Below, piece after piece: positions 1-9,360 of a stretch of 64,000 bases of DNA. This stretch comes from Brevundimonas basaltis. GTDB lineage: Bacteria; Pseudomonadota; Alphaproteobacteria; Caulobacterales; Caulobacteraceae. Each line of letters begins with the position of its first letter. The stretch's first letter is position 1. Location: the NCBI RefSeq assembly GCF_014202075.1, contig NZ_JACHFZ010000004.1, positions 124,001 through 188,000 on the forward strand, given 5' to 3'. A program made the translations under genes and the position numbers. Under the pieces are notes generated by a model, which was not told the origin of the DNA, searched no databases, and saw only the letters and a list, made by a program, of their open reading frames with translations.

Positions 1-927
1 GCGATAGCGGGCGGCGTTGGCGAACAGCTGCTTACGCAGGACGTCGCCCTCGGAGCCGCCGGCGATGCGGATGGCCTCCAGGCTGGAGCCGCACACCGCG
101 GGGGCCAGGGCGTTGGAGAAGAGATAGGGCCGGGCCCGCTGCTTGAGCAGGGCGACGACCTTGGCCCTCGCGCAGATGAAGCCGCCCATGGCCCCGCCCA
201 GCGCCTTGCCGAAGGTGCCGGTGACGAAGTCGACCTCGACGCCGTGGTGGGCGTAGGAGCCCCGCCCTTTCGGCCCGAGGAAGCCGGTGGCGTGGCAGTC
301 GTCGACCATGATCAGGGCGTCGTATTTGTCGGCCAGCGCCCGGATGTCCTTCAGCTTCGCGACATAACCGTCCATCGAGAAAACGCCGTCGGTGGCGATG
401 ATGATCTCCTTGGCGCCGTCGGCCCGGGCCTGTTTCAGCTGGGCCTCGAGATCGTCCATTTCGGAGTTGGCGAAGCGGTAGCGTTTGGCCTTGCACAGAC
501 GCACGCCGTCGATGATCGAGGCGTGGTTCAGGCTGTCCGAGACGATGGCGTCGTCGGCACCGAACAGGGGTTCGAAGATGCCGCCGTTGGCGTCAAAGGC
601 GGCGGCGAACAGGATGGTGTCCTCAAAGCCGAGATAGTCGGCGATGGCCCGTTCGAGCTCCTTGTGGATCTCCAGCGTGCCGCAGATGAAGCGGACCGAG
701 GCCGTGCCGGCGCCCCATTTTTCCTGGGCCTCGATTCCCGCCCGGGTCACCCGCTCGTCGCCGGCGAGGCCGAGGTAGTTGTTGGCGCAGAAATTAAGGA
801 CGTCGCGCCCGCCGACCTTGATGACCGGTCCCTGACGGGAGGCGATGACCCGCTCGGGCTTGGTCAGCCCCTGGGCGTCGATGTCGGAGAGTTCCGCGGA
901 GACGCGGTCGTAGAAGGTCGCTGTCAT
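1..927 (-). CDS. kbl: Glycine C-acetyltransferase (2-amino-3-ketobutyrate CoA ligase), C-terminus cut by window edge
   Basis: This PLP enzyme of the alpha-oxoamine synthase family splits 2-amino-3-oxobutyrate with CoA into glycine and acetyl-CoA in threonine degradation. The visible 309 residues start MTATFYDRVSAEL and contain NFCANNYLGLA, the DSLNHASIIDG segment, VDDCHATGFLGP with the PLP-contacting Asp and His, and VTGTFGKALGG, in which Lys241 is the expected Schiff-base lysine. These match Kbl rather than the haem enzyme HemA or biotin enzyme BioF. The ATG at 925-927 gives the usual Kbl N-terminus. About 90 residues should lie beyond the left edge. Threonine dehydrogenase, its usual partner, would be downstream and is not visible. 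Confidence 0.93.
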   Translation of the reverse strand, partial: MTATFYDRVSAELSDIDAQGLTKPERVIASRQGPVIKVGGRDVLNFCANNYLGLAGDERVTRAGIEAQEKWGAGTASVRFICGTLEIHKELERAIADYLGFEDTILFAAAFDANGGIFEPLFGADDAIVSDSLNHASIIDGVRLCKAKRYRFANSEMDDLEAQLKQARADGAKEIIIATDGVFSMDGYVAKLKDIRALADKYDALIMVDDCHATGFLGPKGRGSYAHHGVEVDFVTGTFGKALGGAMGGFICARAKVVALLKQRARPYLFSNALAPAVCGSSLEAIRIAGGSEGDVLRKQLFANAARYR

Positions 928-974
928 GCGCGCTCCGCTACGCCGTTTTCGATCCGGTTTGAAGCCCTCGCGCG

Positions 975-1880
975 TCAGGTCGCCGGCTCGGGTTCGGCCA
1001 TCGTCCGGAAGGGGCTGACCCTTATGCGGCCGCCGCAGGGATCGAGCGTCTGGGCGAGGGAGACGGGAGAGGTGTCGCCCGGGGCGGTCATGCGAATGCG
1101 GGCGGCCGACGGGCAGGTCGTTTGGCCGGCACCCTCATTCGGGATGGCGGTCCAGGCGATATCGAAGAAACCCTGTCCCTGGGGGGCGAGCTCAACGGGT
1201 CCCGGCACCTGGCCCGGCCGGAAATAGCGCCCCAACGTCCGATCGGCGCGGACGGAACCGAGGGCGTCGCCCTTCTGATCCTCGAGCGTGACCGACGGAT
1301 AGCCGGTCAGGCTGCAGGGACGCGCCCCGACGTTCTGAACGCCGAGGATGGCGATGCGATTGCCCGCGCCTGCATCCCCGCCGACGCGGCTGAGCTTGAG
1401 CTGCGGCCCCTTGCAGGGCGCGGAGACCTGGATGGAGCCGGCCGGCGTAGGCTCGACCGCCGGCTCCGGCGTGACCGGGAGGGCGCTGACCGCCGGGCGG
1501 CGGCAACGCTCGAGGATGACGACGCCCGCCTCGTCGGTCGGACCGAGACGGCTGAGCGTGGCGGTTTCCTCGCCCTCCCGCGTCACAACCCGCCACTCCA
1601 CCTCGGCGTTGATGTAGCGGGCGCCCGAGGCGGCCGGGGCGAGACGCATGACCCAGGTACGGTCCTTGTAGGTGACCTGGGCCGACTGCGGATCGGGGTA
1701 GGCCACCGCCACCGTCAGCCCGCTGTCGCAGACGAAAGTCGCGGACACCGGCGCGGCGGCTTCAATCGGGGTGGCGGGCTCGGGGGGCGGGGTGACGGGC
1801 GCTTCGGGCTGCCCGCAACCCGCGAGAACCGCCACGCCCAGAGCCGACAGGCCGATGCCGAGAAACCGAAACCGCCGCAT
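975..1880 (-). CDS. Lipoprotein with MliC-like and DUF4232-like domains
   Basis: The 301-residue product starts with a lipoprotein signal peptide ending in VLAGC (Cys22), so it should be anchored in the periplasm or outer membrane. Residues about 45-125 (TFVCDSGLTVAVAYPD, then SGARYINAEVEWRV and ETATLSRLG) resemble MliC, the membrane-bound inhibitor of c-type lysozyme. Residues about 150-290 (CKGPQLKLSRVGG, ILGVQNVGARPCSLTGYP) resemble DUF4232, a beta-sandwich domain more often met in actinobacterial lipoproteins. A Pro/Ala/Glu-rich linker follows the lipid anchor. It lies between ispH and kbl on the same strand. Lysozyme inhibition is inferred from the MliC resemblance only. Confidence 0.8.
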   Translation of the reverse strand: MRRFRFLGIGLSALGVAVLAGCGQPEAPVTPPPEPATPIEAAAPVSATFVCDSGLTVAVAYPDPQSAQVTYKDRTWVMRLAPAASGARYINAEVEWRVVTREGEETATLSRLGPTDEAGVVILERCRRPAVSALPVTPEPAVEPTPAGSIQVSAPCKGPQLKLSRVGGDAGAGNRIAILGVQNVGARPCSLTGYPSVTLEDQKGDALGSVRADRTLGRYFRPGQVPGPVELAPQGQGFFDIAWTAIPNEGAGQTTCPSAARIRMTAPGDTSPVSLAQTLDPCGGRIRVSPFRTMAEPEPAT

Positions 1881-1960
1881 GATGATTTCCCCCGAAGGAA
1901 CGGTAGCTGAACGACAGCCAAGGGCAAAGGCTCCGGCCGCGCAAGGGCGGCGGGCCGCGC

Positions 1961-2932
1961 TCAGGCGGTCAGCAGCCGCGGCAGCTTGAAAGTCACCGTC
2001 TCGCGTTCGCCCGCGTCCTCGATCACCTCGGCGTCGAAACGGACGCGGACGGCCTCGACCAGGGCTTCGATCAGCGGCTCCGGGGCCGAAGCGCCGGCGG
2101 TGATTCCGAGGGTGGAGACGCCCTCCAGCCAGGACCAGTCGACCTGGGTCGCGTCGTCGACCAGCCGGGCGTCGCGGGCGCCCGCCCGGAGCGCCACCTC
2201 GACCAGCCGCACCGAGTTGGACGAGTTCTTCGAGCCGACCACCAGAACCAGATCGCAGCCCGCGCCCAAGCGTTTGACCGCCTCCTGCCGGTTGGTGGTG
2301 GCGTAGCAGATGTCTTCCTTGTGCGGGTCGGGCAATTCGGGGAACCGCCGCTTCAGCACGGCGAGGATTTCGCTTGTGTCGTCGACCGACAGGGTCGTCT
2401 GGGTGGCGTAGGCCAGGGGGGCCTCGCCGGGGCGCTGGAAGACCTCGGCGTCCTCGACCGTCTCGACCAGGCTGATGGCCCCAGGCGGCAGTTGGCCCAT
2501 GGTGCCGACGACCTCGGGGTGGCCGGCGTGGCCGATCAGGATGATGTGGCGGCCGGCCGCGTGGTGGCGCTCGGCCTCGACGTGAACCTTGGACACCAGC
2601 GGGCAGGTGGCGTCGAGGAACAGCAGCTCGCGGGCTCGCGCGCCCTCCGGCACCGACTTGGGCACCCCGTGGGCGGAGAAGACCACCGGCCGGTCATCCG
2701 GGCACTCGTCCAGCTCCTTGACGAATACCGCGCCCATGGCCTTGAGCCGGTCGACGACGTGGCGATTGTGGACGATCTCGTGGCGCACATAGACCGGAGC
2801 GCCGTATTTGCCGATGGCCCGCTCGACGATCTGGATGGCCCGGTCGACGCCGGCGCAGAAGCCGCGCGGCGTGGCCAGCCGGACGGTCAGCGGGCGCTTA
2901 TCGGAAGCCGGGATGGGCGCGTGCAGGGTCAT
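1961..2932 (-). CDS. ispH: 4-hydroxy-3-methylbut-2-enyl diphosphate reductase
   Basis: IspH is the [4Fe-4S] enzyme that reduces HMBPP to IPP and DMAPP in the last step of the MEP pathway. The 323-residue protein has [16 protein letters not shown] at the N-terminus (Cys26), [15 protein letters not shown] (Cys110) and [14 protein letters not shown] (Cys209). These are the three expected cluster cysteines with family spacing. [14 protein letters not shown] and [13 protein letters not shown] are further signatures. Length is normal. It pairs functionally with dxs and ispA about 15 kb away but is not in one operon with them. The start ATG lies about 150 bp from the divergently transcribed secreted-protein gene. 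Confidence 0.97.
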   Translation of the reverse strand: MTLHAPIPASDKRPLTVRLATPRGFCAGVDRAIQIVERAIGKYGAPVYVRHEIVHNRHVVDRLKAMGAVFVKELDECPDDRPVVFSAHGVPKSVPEGARARELLFLDATCPLVSKVHVEAERHHAAGRHIILIGHAGHPEVVGTMGQLPPGAISLVETVEDAEVFQRPGEAPLAYATQTTLSVDDTSEILAVLKRRFPELPDPHKEDICYATTNRQEAVKRLGAGCDLVLVVGSKNSSNSVRLVEVALRAGARDARLVDDATQVDWSWLEGVSTLGITAGASAPEPLIEALVEAVRVRFDAEVIEDAGERETVTFKLPRLLTA

Positions 2933-3081
2933 GCCCGGAACCTAGTCGTTTGGTCCCCGCGCCGCCACCACGGTTTGCGCCAGCGCGGGTTTGCCGCGCC
3001 TCGCTTTAGCCGCTATCAGCAACGAGCGTTACGCCCGGCGCCGGGCTGTCGCGCGCCTCCTCGTTTGTGGAAGAGCCTTTG

Positions 3082-3774
3082 ATGCGTCGCGTCTTCAAGA
3101 TTTCCCTGGTTTCGGTCGCCTCGGCCGCGATGCTCTCGACTGTTCTGGTTCCGTTGACGGCCGATGCCCAGTCGCGCCCGCGACAACCCCAGGGAGGCTC
3201 GGACCGCGGCCAGAACGCCGACGGTTCGCCGGTCAACCAGCGCCAGCGCGCGCCGCGCATCGCGCCGCTGCGCCGCACCGCGGCTGCCGGCCCCTGCCCC
3301 TATGTGAAGATCCTCTATGACGCCGCCCGCTATGTCGAATTGACCGGCGACCGTGTGGCCGCGTCGAATGTCGCCTACACGGGCGAAATCCAGGGTCTGG
3401 TCTCGGACTGCGCCTATCAGAACGATGAACCGATCACTGTCTACACCCGGGTCCAGTTCGACCTGGGCCGGGGGCCGCAGGCCGAGGGCCAGGGCCGCAC
3501 CTACCGCTACTGGATCGCGGTAACCGAGCGGAACAAGGCCGTTCTGGCCAAGGAATATTTCGATCTGCCGGTCAATTTCGGCGAAGGGCAGCTGACGGCC
3601 TCCGTCACGCACGATCAGGTCGTGGTCATTCCGCGCGCCGAGGCGACCACCAGCGGCGACAATTTCGAGATTCTGGTCGGCTTTGACGTGACTCCCGAGA
3701 TGGCCGAGTTCAACCGCACGGGCAGCCGTTTCCGCGTCAACGCGGGCGTCCCGGCGCCGTCGACCGACCAGTAA
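3082..3774 (+). CDS. Conserved secreted protein of unknown function
   Basis: I do not recognise a named family. The product has about 230 residues and starts [17 protein letters not shown], a signal peptide ending near ADAQ. A Pro/Arg/Gln-rich stretch follows, then a globular domain of about 150 residues that includes [16 protein letters not shown], a Cys pair (PCPY and SDCAY) and predicted beta-strands. An in-frame GTG exists at 3067, but ATG 3082 is preferred because GGAAGAG lies at the right distance and the protein then begins with its signal peptide. The stop overlaps the argS start (TAATG), so the two genes are probably translated from one mRNA. Confidence 0.8.
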   Translation: MRRVFKISLVSVASAAMLSTVLVPLTADAQSRPRQPQGGSDRGQNADGSPVNQRQRAPRIAPLRRTAAAGPCPYVKILYDAARYVELTGDRVAASNVAYTGEIQGLVSDCAYQNDEPITVYTRVQFDLGRGPQAEGQGRTYRYWIAVTERNKAVLAKEYFDLPVNFGEGQLTASVTHDQVVVIPRAEATTSGDNFEILVGFDVTPEMAEFNRTGSRFRVNAGVPAPSTDQ

Positions 3775-5576
3775 TGACCGATCTCAGGACTGTTCTTGGC
3801 GAGGCGGTCGGGGCCGCCTTCGCCGCCGAAGGCGTGGACCCCGCCCTCGCCCGCGTGACCGCTTCGGACCGGCCCGACCTGGCCGATTTCCAGTCGAACG
3901 GGGCCCTGGCGGCGGCCAAGGCCCTGAAAGCCAATCCGCGCGAGTTGGCGGGCCGGGTGGCCGAGCGGCTGAAGGCGGATGAGAGGCTGGCGTCGGTAGA
4001 GGTCGCCGGACCTGGCTTCATCAATCTGAAGGTCGCCGACGCCGCGCTGGCGGCCCGGGCGACCGAGGTGGCGGCGGACGCCGCGCACGCCGGCGCCTCG
4101 CTGGTCGCCTCGCCGCGCAAGGTGGTGATCGACTACGCCGGGCCGAACGTGGCCAAGCCGATGCATGTCGGTCACCTTCGCAGCTCCATCATCGGCGAAA
4201 GCCTGAAGCGGCTGTTCCGCTTCCGCGGCGACACGGTTTGGGGGGACGCCCATTTCGGCGACTGGGGCTTCCAGATGGGCCTCTTGATTGGCGCCGTCGC
4301 CGACGAGGGCGGGGCCGACGCCTTCCTGGCAGACGGTGACGGACCGTTCCCGACCGAAAGCCCGGTGACGCTGGAGGACCTGGAGCGGCTCTATCCGGCC
4401 GCCGCCGCCCGTGCCAAGGAGGACCCGGACTTCCGCGACCGCGCCCGCAAGGCGACGGCGGAGCTGCAGGCTGGGCGTCCCGGCTACCGCGCCCTGTGGC
4501 GCCACATGCACGACGTTTCGATGAGCGGCCTTCAGCGTGAGTTCGCGGCTCTGGGCGTCACCTTCGACCTGTGGAACGGGGAGAGCGACGCCGACCCGCT
4601 GATGCCCGAGATGATCGCCCATCTCGAGGAAACCGGACTTCTGGTCGAGGACGACGGCGCGCGGGTCGTGCACGTCGCCCGGCCCGGCGAGACGCGCAAG
4701 CGCAAGCTGGCCGACGGCAGCGTCGTCGAAGCGCCAAGCCCGCCGCCCTTGCTGGTCATCTCGTCGGAAGGCTCGGCCATGTACGGCACGACCGATCTGG
4801 CGACCATTCTCGATCGTCGGAAGGCGATCGACCCGGACCTGATCCTCTATGTCGTGGACGAACGGCAGGCCGAGCATTTCGAACAGGTGTTCCGGGCGGC
4901 CTGTCTGGCCGGCTATGCGGACGAGGGCTCGCTGGAGCATCTCGGCTTCGGCACCATGAACGGGCCGGACGGCAAGCCCTTCAAGACCCGCGCGGGCGGC
5001 GTGCTGAAGCTGCACGACCTGATCACCATGGCCACCGACAAGGCCCGCGAGCGGCTGCGCGAGGCGAAGCTGGGGGCCGACCTGCCCGAGGCGGAGTTCG
5101 ATGACATCGCCCGCAAGGTGGCGGTGGCGGCGCTGAAGTTCGCCGACCTGTCGAACAGCCGGACCACCAGCTACGTCTTCGACCTCGACCGCTTCATGAG
5201 CTTCGAGGGCAAGACCGGGCCGTACCTGCTGTACCAGGCGGTGCGGATCAAATCCCTGCTGCGCAAGGCGGCCGACCAAGGCGTGGCGGCCGGGCCAGTT
5301 GCGATCGGCGAGCCGGCCGAGCGCGATCTGGCCCTCACCCTGGACGCCTTCTCGCAGGCGGTGGCCGAGGCCTACGACAAGCGAATGCCACACCTGATCT
5401 CGGAGCACGCCTACCGGCTGGCCCAGTCGTTCTCGAAATTCTACGCCGCCTGCCCGGTGCTCGTGGCGCCGGACGAGGCGACACGGAGCTCGCGCCTCAC
5501 CCTGTCGAGAGCGGTGCTGGACCAGCTGGAGCGGGCGCTGGACCTGCTTGGCATCGACACGCCTGAGCAGATGTAG
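3774..5576 (+). CDS. argS: Arginyl-tRNA synthetase
   Basis: Class Ia aminoacyl-tRNA synthetase that charges tRNA-Arg. The 600 residues begin with the N-terminal Add-1 domain. The ATP-binding signature follows as [17 protein letters not shown] (His131-Val-Gly-His134). The middle has GDWGFQMG and YGTTDLATI, and the KMSKS position reads [10 protein letters not shown], as in many ArgS proteins that lack a canonical KMSK. The C-terminal anticodon-binding helices end in [25 protein letters not shown], the typical ArgS C-terminus. The start overlaps the stop of the secreted-protein gene upstream. Confidence 0.97.
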   Translation: MTDLRTVLGEAVGAAFAAEGVDPALARVTASDRPDLADFQSNGALAAAKALKANPRELAGRVAERLKADERLASVEVAGPGFINLKVADAALAARATEVAADAAHAGASLVASPRKVVIDYAGPNVAKPMHVGHLRSSIIGESLKRLFRFRGDTVWGDAHFGDWGFQMGLLIGAVADEGGADAFLADGDGPFPTESPVTLEDLERLYPAAAARAKEDPDFRDRARKATAELQAGRPGYRALWRHMHDVSMSGLQREFAALGVTFDLWNGESDADPLMPEMIAHLEETGLLVEDDGARVVHVARPGETRKRKLADGSVVEAPSPPPLLVISSEGSAMYGTTDLATILDRRKAIDPDLILYVVDERQAEHFEQVFRAACLAGYADEGSLEHLGFGTMNGPDGKPFKTRAGGVLKLHDLITMATDKARERLREAKLGADLPEAEFDDIARKVAVAALKFADLSNSRTTSYVFDLDRFMSFEGKTGPYLLYQAVRIKSLLRKAADQGVAAGPVAIGEPAERDLALTLDAFSQAVAEAYDKRMPHLISEHAYRLAQSFSKFYAACPVLVAPDEATRSSRLTLSRAVLDQLERALDLLGIDTPEQM

Positions 5577-5608
5577 GCTAGACTGGCTCCGTCACCGGGG
5601 AGCTCGTC

Positions 5609-6619
5609 ATGTCGCTGGACGCCTATATCGCCGGCCTGCCCAAGGCGGAGCTGCACCTGCACATCGAAGGGTCGCTGGAGCCCGAGCTGATGTTCGAGCT
5701 GGCGCGGCGCAACAAGGTCGCCATCCCGTTCGACAGCGTCGAGGCGGTGCGGGCGGCCTATGACTTCTCCAACCTGCAGGACTTCCTCGACATCTATTAC
5801 GCCGGGGCCAGGGTCCTGCTGACGGAAGAGGATTTCCACGATCTGGCCCTCGCCTATTTCCGGCGCGCCGCGGCGGACAATGTGCGCCACGCCGAAATCT
5901 TCTTCGACCCGCAGACCCACACCGACCGGGGCGTTCCGTTCGGCGTGGTGGCCGAGGGGCTGCTTGCCGGGATGAAGCGGGCCGAACGGGAGCTGGGCGT
6001 CACCTCGAAGCTGATCCTGTGTTTCCTGCGCCATCTCGACGAGCACGCGGCGTTCGACACCCTGCATCAGGCGGAGCCGTGGCTGGACCGGATCGAGGGG
6101 GTGGGGCTGGACTCGTCCGAGATCGGCCATCCGCCGTCGAAATTCCAGCGGATCTTTGAACGCGCCGGGCAGATGGGTCTGAAGCGGGTCGCCCACGCCG
6201 GTGAGGAAGGCCCGCCGGAGTATGTGAGCGAGGCGCTGGACCTGCTGCACATCGACCGGATGGATCACGGCAATCGGTCGATGGAGGACGAAGCGCTAAT
6301 CGAGCGTCTGGCGGCGTCGCAGATGACGCTGACCGTGTGCCCGCTGTCGAACCTGAAGCTCTGCGTCGTGAAGGACCTGAAGGACCATCCCGTGCCGGAG
6401 ATGCTGCGCCGGGGGCTGCACGTGACCCTGAACTCCGACGACCCGGCCTATTTCGGCGGCTATATGAACGACAACTACCGCCGTCTGGCCGAGGCCGTGG
6501 GGCTGACCCGGGAGCAGGTCACGCGCATGGCGAAGAACAGCTTCGAGGGGTCGTTCCTCAGCGGGGGAGAGCGGGCCGCGCGGATCGCCGAGGTCGAGGC
6601 CTACGGCGCTGGCGGCTGA
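5609..6619 (+). CDS. Adenine deaminase of the adenosine-deaminase fold (type 2)
   Basis: Zinc amidohydrolase of 336 residues. Metal and catalytic residues are visible: ELHLHIEGSLEPE (His16, His18), KRVAHAGEEGPPE (His196, Glu199), IDRMDHGNRS (His220) and NSDDPAYFGGY (Asp277, Asp278). The signatures SLEPELMFELARRN, FFDPQTHTDRG and SDDPAYFGGY are those of the Aah1-like adenine deaminases found in proteobacteria and fungi. Adenosine deaminases usually carry a different segment after DDP. I therefore infer adenine to hypoxanthine conversion in purine salvage, although automated tools may call it Add. It sits 32 bp after argS. Its last 19 bases overlap the 3' end of the convergent lipoprotein gene. 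Confidence 0.9.
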   Translation: MSLDAYIAGLPKAELHLHIEGSLEPELMFELARRNKVAIPFDSVEAVRAAYDFSNLQDFLDIYYAGARVLLTEEDFHDLALAYFRRAAADNVRHAEIFFDPQTHTDRGVPFGVVAEGLLAGMKRAERELGVTSKLILCFLRHLDEHAAFDTLHQAEPWLDRIEGVGLDSSEIGHPPSKFQRIFERAGQMGLKRVAHAGEEGPPEYVSEALDLLHIDRMDHGNRSMEDEALIERLAASQMTLTVCPLSNLKLCVVKDLKDHPVPEMLRRGLHVTLNSDDPAYFGGYMNDNYRRLAEAVGLTREQVTRMAKNSFEGSFLSGGERAARIAEVEAYGAGG

Positions 6620-7071
6620 GCCTCGTCGGCGCGTGCTCGCACCCGGACGCTCAGCGTGTGCCGGTCCGTAATGGTCTCGGGCTCCCATTCGCGGGCCTCG
6701 ATCAGCCGCAGGGTCTCCTCTCCTTCGCGTTCAGCCCGGTACACGAAGACCGTCCAGTATCGACCACCGGTTACACCCTCGTCGCGGGTCGCCCGGTCGG
6801 CCGGTCCCCAGAGCGTGTCGATCTGCCGGAGCAAGGTCGGCGCGGATTCCTCCCGCCAGTTGAAGTGGGTGTCGAGTTCCACGGCCAGGGTCTGACCGAC
6901 GACCAGGTCGACCTCCGACGTCATGCCCCCTGGACGTATACGGACGGCCGGACCGCCCACGGCAGGGGGCTCGATCGGGGTGAAGTCAGGGTTGGCCCGC
7001 CGCTCGCATCCGGCGGCGGAGACCGTGAGGGCGGCGGCGATCAGGGCTGCAATAACGGGACGACGGACCAT
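6601..7071 (-). CDS. Small lipoprotein, possibly chagasin/I42-like
   Basis: The 156-residue product starts MVRRPVIAALIAAALTV and ends its signal at SAAGC, a lipoprotein signal. The start at 7071 is chosen because AAGGAGG sits just upstream; a longer frame from 7257 lacks such a site and has no sensible N-terminus. The mature part has one domain: VDLVVGQTLAVELDTHFNW, then GGRYWTVFVYRAEREGEETLRL, then EAREWEP. This order resembles the chagasin (I42) cysteine-protease inhibitor fold, which has a final R-P-W loop, but the match is partial and inhibitor activity is a guess. Its last 19 bases overlap the end of the deaminase gene on the other strand. Confidence 0.72.
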   Translation of the reverse strand: MVRRPVIAALIAAALTVSAAGCERRANPDFTPIEPPAVGGPAVRIRPGGMTSEVDLVVGQTLAVELDTHFNWREESAPTLLRQIDTLWGPADRATRDEGVTGGRYWTVFVYRAEREGEETLRLIEAREWEPETITDRHTLSVRVRARADEAQPPAP

Positions 7072-7255
7072 ATTGACCCCTCCTTGAGTGGTTTCGGGCG
7101 CCTTGGACAGGGTTGCAGACTGCGCACACACCAGTGATATGTCGACCGTCGGGCGGCCTTGGCCTCCGGTTGCGCGGCGACGCGGTCGGCGCGGCAGGCG
7201 AAATTCGTCGGACTGACCGATCGATTCCCGCCCATCGGACTCGAAGGAGAACGGC

Positions 7256-7900
7256 ATGAGGTATCAGTGGACGGCGTGCATGGTCGCCGGGGCGGTGGCG
7301 TGGGGGTTGGCGCCAACGGGAACCCAGGCGCAGACCGCCCTGCCATCCGCGACCCTGCGGCTCCACTGCTTCGACAACGGCGCCGATACGACGGCGGCCG
7401 AGGCCGAGGGGATCATGGACCTTCTGGCCTTCGCGGAGGCCCATGACGGCGAGGTGGTCTACCTGGACGCGGTGATCGAGGCGGATGCAGGCGCGGGGCT
7501 CTGTAGCCGCGACCTTTCAGAGTTTCCCGACCAGCCCTGGCCAGAACCGGGGCGCGCCCGGATCACCATCGACCCTTGCCGCACTGCGATCAGCGAGGGC
7601 GAGGAGGGCCGACACTGCTGGCGCGACGGCATGGTGGATGTGCAGGCCAGCGGGCCCCCGATGGCCCGGGCCAGCACGATCGTTCTGCCGGCGCAGACCG
7701 ACATTCCGGAAAACCTGCCCTACCGGATCGGGGGCTATGGCGACTGGTTGAACGTCCAGGGGCCGTTCGTCGTCCATCGTTATTCGGGCACAGGCTATGA
7801 CTACGCGACCTTCCACGTGCCGGACGCCGCCTTGCCGGGCGTCTGGGAACGAGCGCGCCTGAACGCGGAAGTCTGGAAACAGGGCCAGGCCGAGCGCTGA
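7256..7900 (+). CDS. Secreted protein of unknown function
   Basis: The product has 214 residues, not recognised as a family. It starts MRYQWTACMVAGAVAWGLA, with a likely signal-peptidase I site near GTQAQ. The mature region has four cysteines (RLHCFDNG, GLCSRDL, IDPCRTAI, GRHCWRDG), which could form two disulfides in the periplasm, and no transmembrane segment. A GGAGAA ribosome-binding site precedes the ATG. It is divergent from the lipoprotein gene at 6601-7071, with 184 bp between the starts, and stands about 50 bp before the promoter of the glycine cleavage operon. Confidence 0.75.
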   Translation: MRYQWTACMVAGAVAWGLAPTGTQAQTALPSATLRLHCFDNGADTTAAEAEGIMDLLAFAEAHDGEVVYLDAVIEADAGAGLCSRDLSEFPDQPWPEPGRARITIDPCRTAISEGEEGRHCWRDGMVDVQASGPPMARASTIVLPAQTDIPENLPYRIGGYGDWLNVQGPFVVHRYSGTGYDYATFHVPDAALPGVWERARLNAEVWKQGQAER

Positions 7901-7951
7901 CGGCGGCGCGGGGCGGCGATCGGATTCGCCGCGTGTGAGACCCCGTGGCGC

Positions 7952-7981
7952 TTGACTTGCGGCTGGAGTCGGGGCCTAGGT
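7952..7981 (+). promoter_or_regulatory. Candidate promoter of the gcv operon
   Basis: TTGACT at 7952-7957 and CTAGGT at 7976-7981 are separated by 18 bases and lie directly before the glycine riboswitch. The -35 is a near-perfect sigma-70-type hexamer. This is the most plausible start of the riboswitch-gcvT transcript; the transcription start itself is not determined. Confidence 0.55.
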
Positions 7982-7987
7982 CGCGCG

Positions 7988-8192
7988 CTCTCGCGGGAGA
8001 GACCGGGCCGCTCTCTGGACCCGGAGCCGAAGGCGCAACCGCCCCGGAAACGCTCAGGCAAAAGGACCGCGAAGGCGCACGGACGCTGGAAAGCAGCCGC
8101 AAGGCTCGCCGACGGAGCAAGGCGACGGATCTCCTCCGGCGCCGGAATCTCTCAGGCTTCAGGACAGCGGGGGCGCGAGACCGGCGGAGCTT
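7988..8192 (+). promoter_or_regulatory. Tandem glycine riboswitch upstream of gcvT
   Basis: Two successive aptamers carry the conserved glycine-riboswitch blocks. The first runs from about 7990 to 8071: GGGAGAGACC, then GCCGAAGGCGCAACCGCC, then CGCTCAGGCAAAAGGAC. The second runs from about 8082 to 8175: GCTGGAAAGC, then GCCGACGGAGCAAGGC, then AATCTCTCAGGCTTCAGGAC. The element lies between a good promoter and the gcvT start. Known switches of this class bind glycine and turn on glycine cleavage genes. About 45 bases separate the second aptamer from the gcvT ATG, leaving room for an expression platform. I cannot tell whether control is by termination or at the ribosome-binding site. Confidence 0.95.
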
Positions 8193-8221
8193 CCGCCAGA
8201 ACACGCGACCGCAGGATTCCG

Positions 8222-9340
8222 ATGACCGACGATCAGCTGAAGACCACCCCTCTCAACGCCGCGCATCGCGCCGCCGGCGCCCGCATGGTCGGCTTCGGCG
8301 GCTATGACATGCCCGTGCAGTACGAAGGCGTGCTGGCCGAGCACCGCTGGACCCGCGAGCACGCCGGCCTGTTCGACGTGTCGCACATGGGCCAATGCAA
8401 GATCACCGGCGCCGACGCCATCGCCCAGTTCGAACGCTTCGTTCCCGGCGACTATGCGATCCTCAAGGCCGGCCGACAGAAATACAGCCTGCTGCTCAAC
8501 GCCGAGGGCGGCATCCTCGACGACCTGATGGCCGGCAAGCCCGATCACGATGGCCTCTATGTGGTGGTCAACGCCGGCAACAAGGACGCCGACTTCGCCT
8601 TCCTGCGCGACAATCTGTCGGGCGACGCCAGGCTGACCGTGCTCGACGACCGCGCCCTGATCGCGATCCAGGGACCGGAAGCGGCCGAGGTCATGGAGGC
8701 CCACGAGCCGGTGCTGGCCGAGTTCGGCTTCATGGACTGCGCCCGGCTGGTGCTGTTCGGGGTCGACTGCTTCGTCTCGCGTTCGGGTTACACCGGCGAG
8801 GACGGCTACGAGATTTCGGTCCCGGCCGCCGACGCCGAACGCATCTGGAGCGAAATCCTGAAGGACGCCCGGGTCAAGCCGATCGGCCTCGGCGCCCGCG
8901 ACAGCCTGCGCCTCGAGGCCGGCCTGCCGCTGCACGGCCACGACGTCGACGCCTCGACATCGCCGGTCGAGGGCGCCCTGACCTTCGCCCTGTCGAAGTC
9001 GCGCAAGGAGCGCGCCGATTTCAACGGAGCCGACCGCATCCTGAAGGAATTGGCCGAAGGCCCGGCCCGGGTCCGCGTCGGCCTCAGCGTCAAGGAAGGC
9101 GCCCCGGCCCGCGAGGGCGCCGAGATCGCCGACATGGACGGAAACATCATCGGCAATGTCACCTCGGGCGGCCCCTCGCCGACGCTGGGCTGCAACATCG
9201 CCATGGGCTATGTGCCGCCAAAGTTCGCCGAGCTGGGCACGGAGCTGAAGGTTCTCGTGCGCGGCAAACCCGCCGCCGCCGAGGTCGTGGCCATGCCCTT
9301 CGTCGCTCAACGCTATTACCGCAAACCCAAGACCGCCTGA
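8222..9340 (+). CDS. gcvT: Glycine cleavage system T protein (aminomethyltransferase)
   Basis: GcvT takes the aminomethyl group from lipoyl-GcvH, passes the one-carbon unit to tetrahydrofolate and releases ammonia. The protein has 372 residues, normal for the family. It starts [17 protein letters not shown], followed by [15 protein letters not shown] and [12 protein letters not shown], both typical GcvT blocks. [13 protein letters not shown] lies mid-protein and [19 protein letters not shown] follows, with the folate-domain and beta-barrel C-terminus after it ([13 protein letters not shown]). The frame is open further upstream, but the ATG at 8222 is correct because the riboswitch occupies the upstream sequence. 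It is the first gene of the four-gene gcv operon, 20 bp before gcvH. Confidence 0.97.
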   Translation: MTDDQLKTTPLNAAHRAAGARMVGFGGYDMPVQYEGVLAEHRWTREHAGLFDVSHMGQCKITGADAIAQFERFVPGDYAILKAGRQKYSLLLNAEGGILDDLMAGKPDHDGLYVVVNAGNKDADFAFLRDNLSGDARLTVLDDRALIAIQGPEAAEVMEAHEPVLAEFGFMDCARLVLFGVDCFVSRSGYTGEDGYEISVPAADAERIWSEILKDARVKPIGLGARDSLRLEAGLPLHGHDVDASTSPVEGALTFALSKSRKERADFNGADRILKELAEGPARVRVGLSVKEGAPAREGAEIADMDGNIIGNVTSGGPSPTLGCNIAMGYVPPKFAELGTELKVLVRGKPAAAEVVAMPFVAQRYYRKPKTA

Positions 9341-9360
9341 CGGCTACCCGGAGAACTGAG

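Noticed and set aside
2321-3082. Long open frame opposite ispH and many other 200-600 codon frames opposite or out of frame with known genes (for example 3615-5408, 53245-56055)
   Set aside because: They are antisense or out-of-frame shadows of confidently identified genes in GC-rich DNA, where stops are rare. Their translations are rich in Arg, Gly, His and Gln and carry no family signature.
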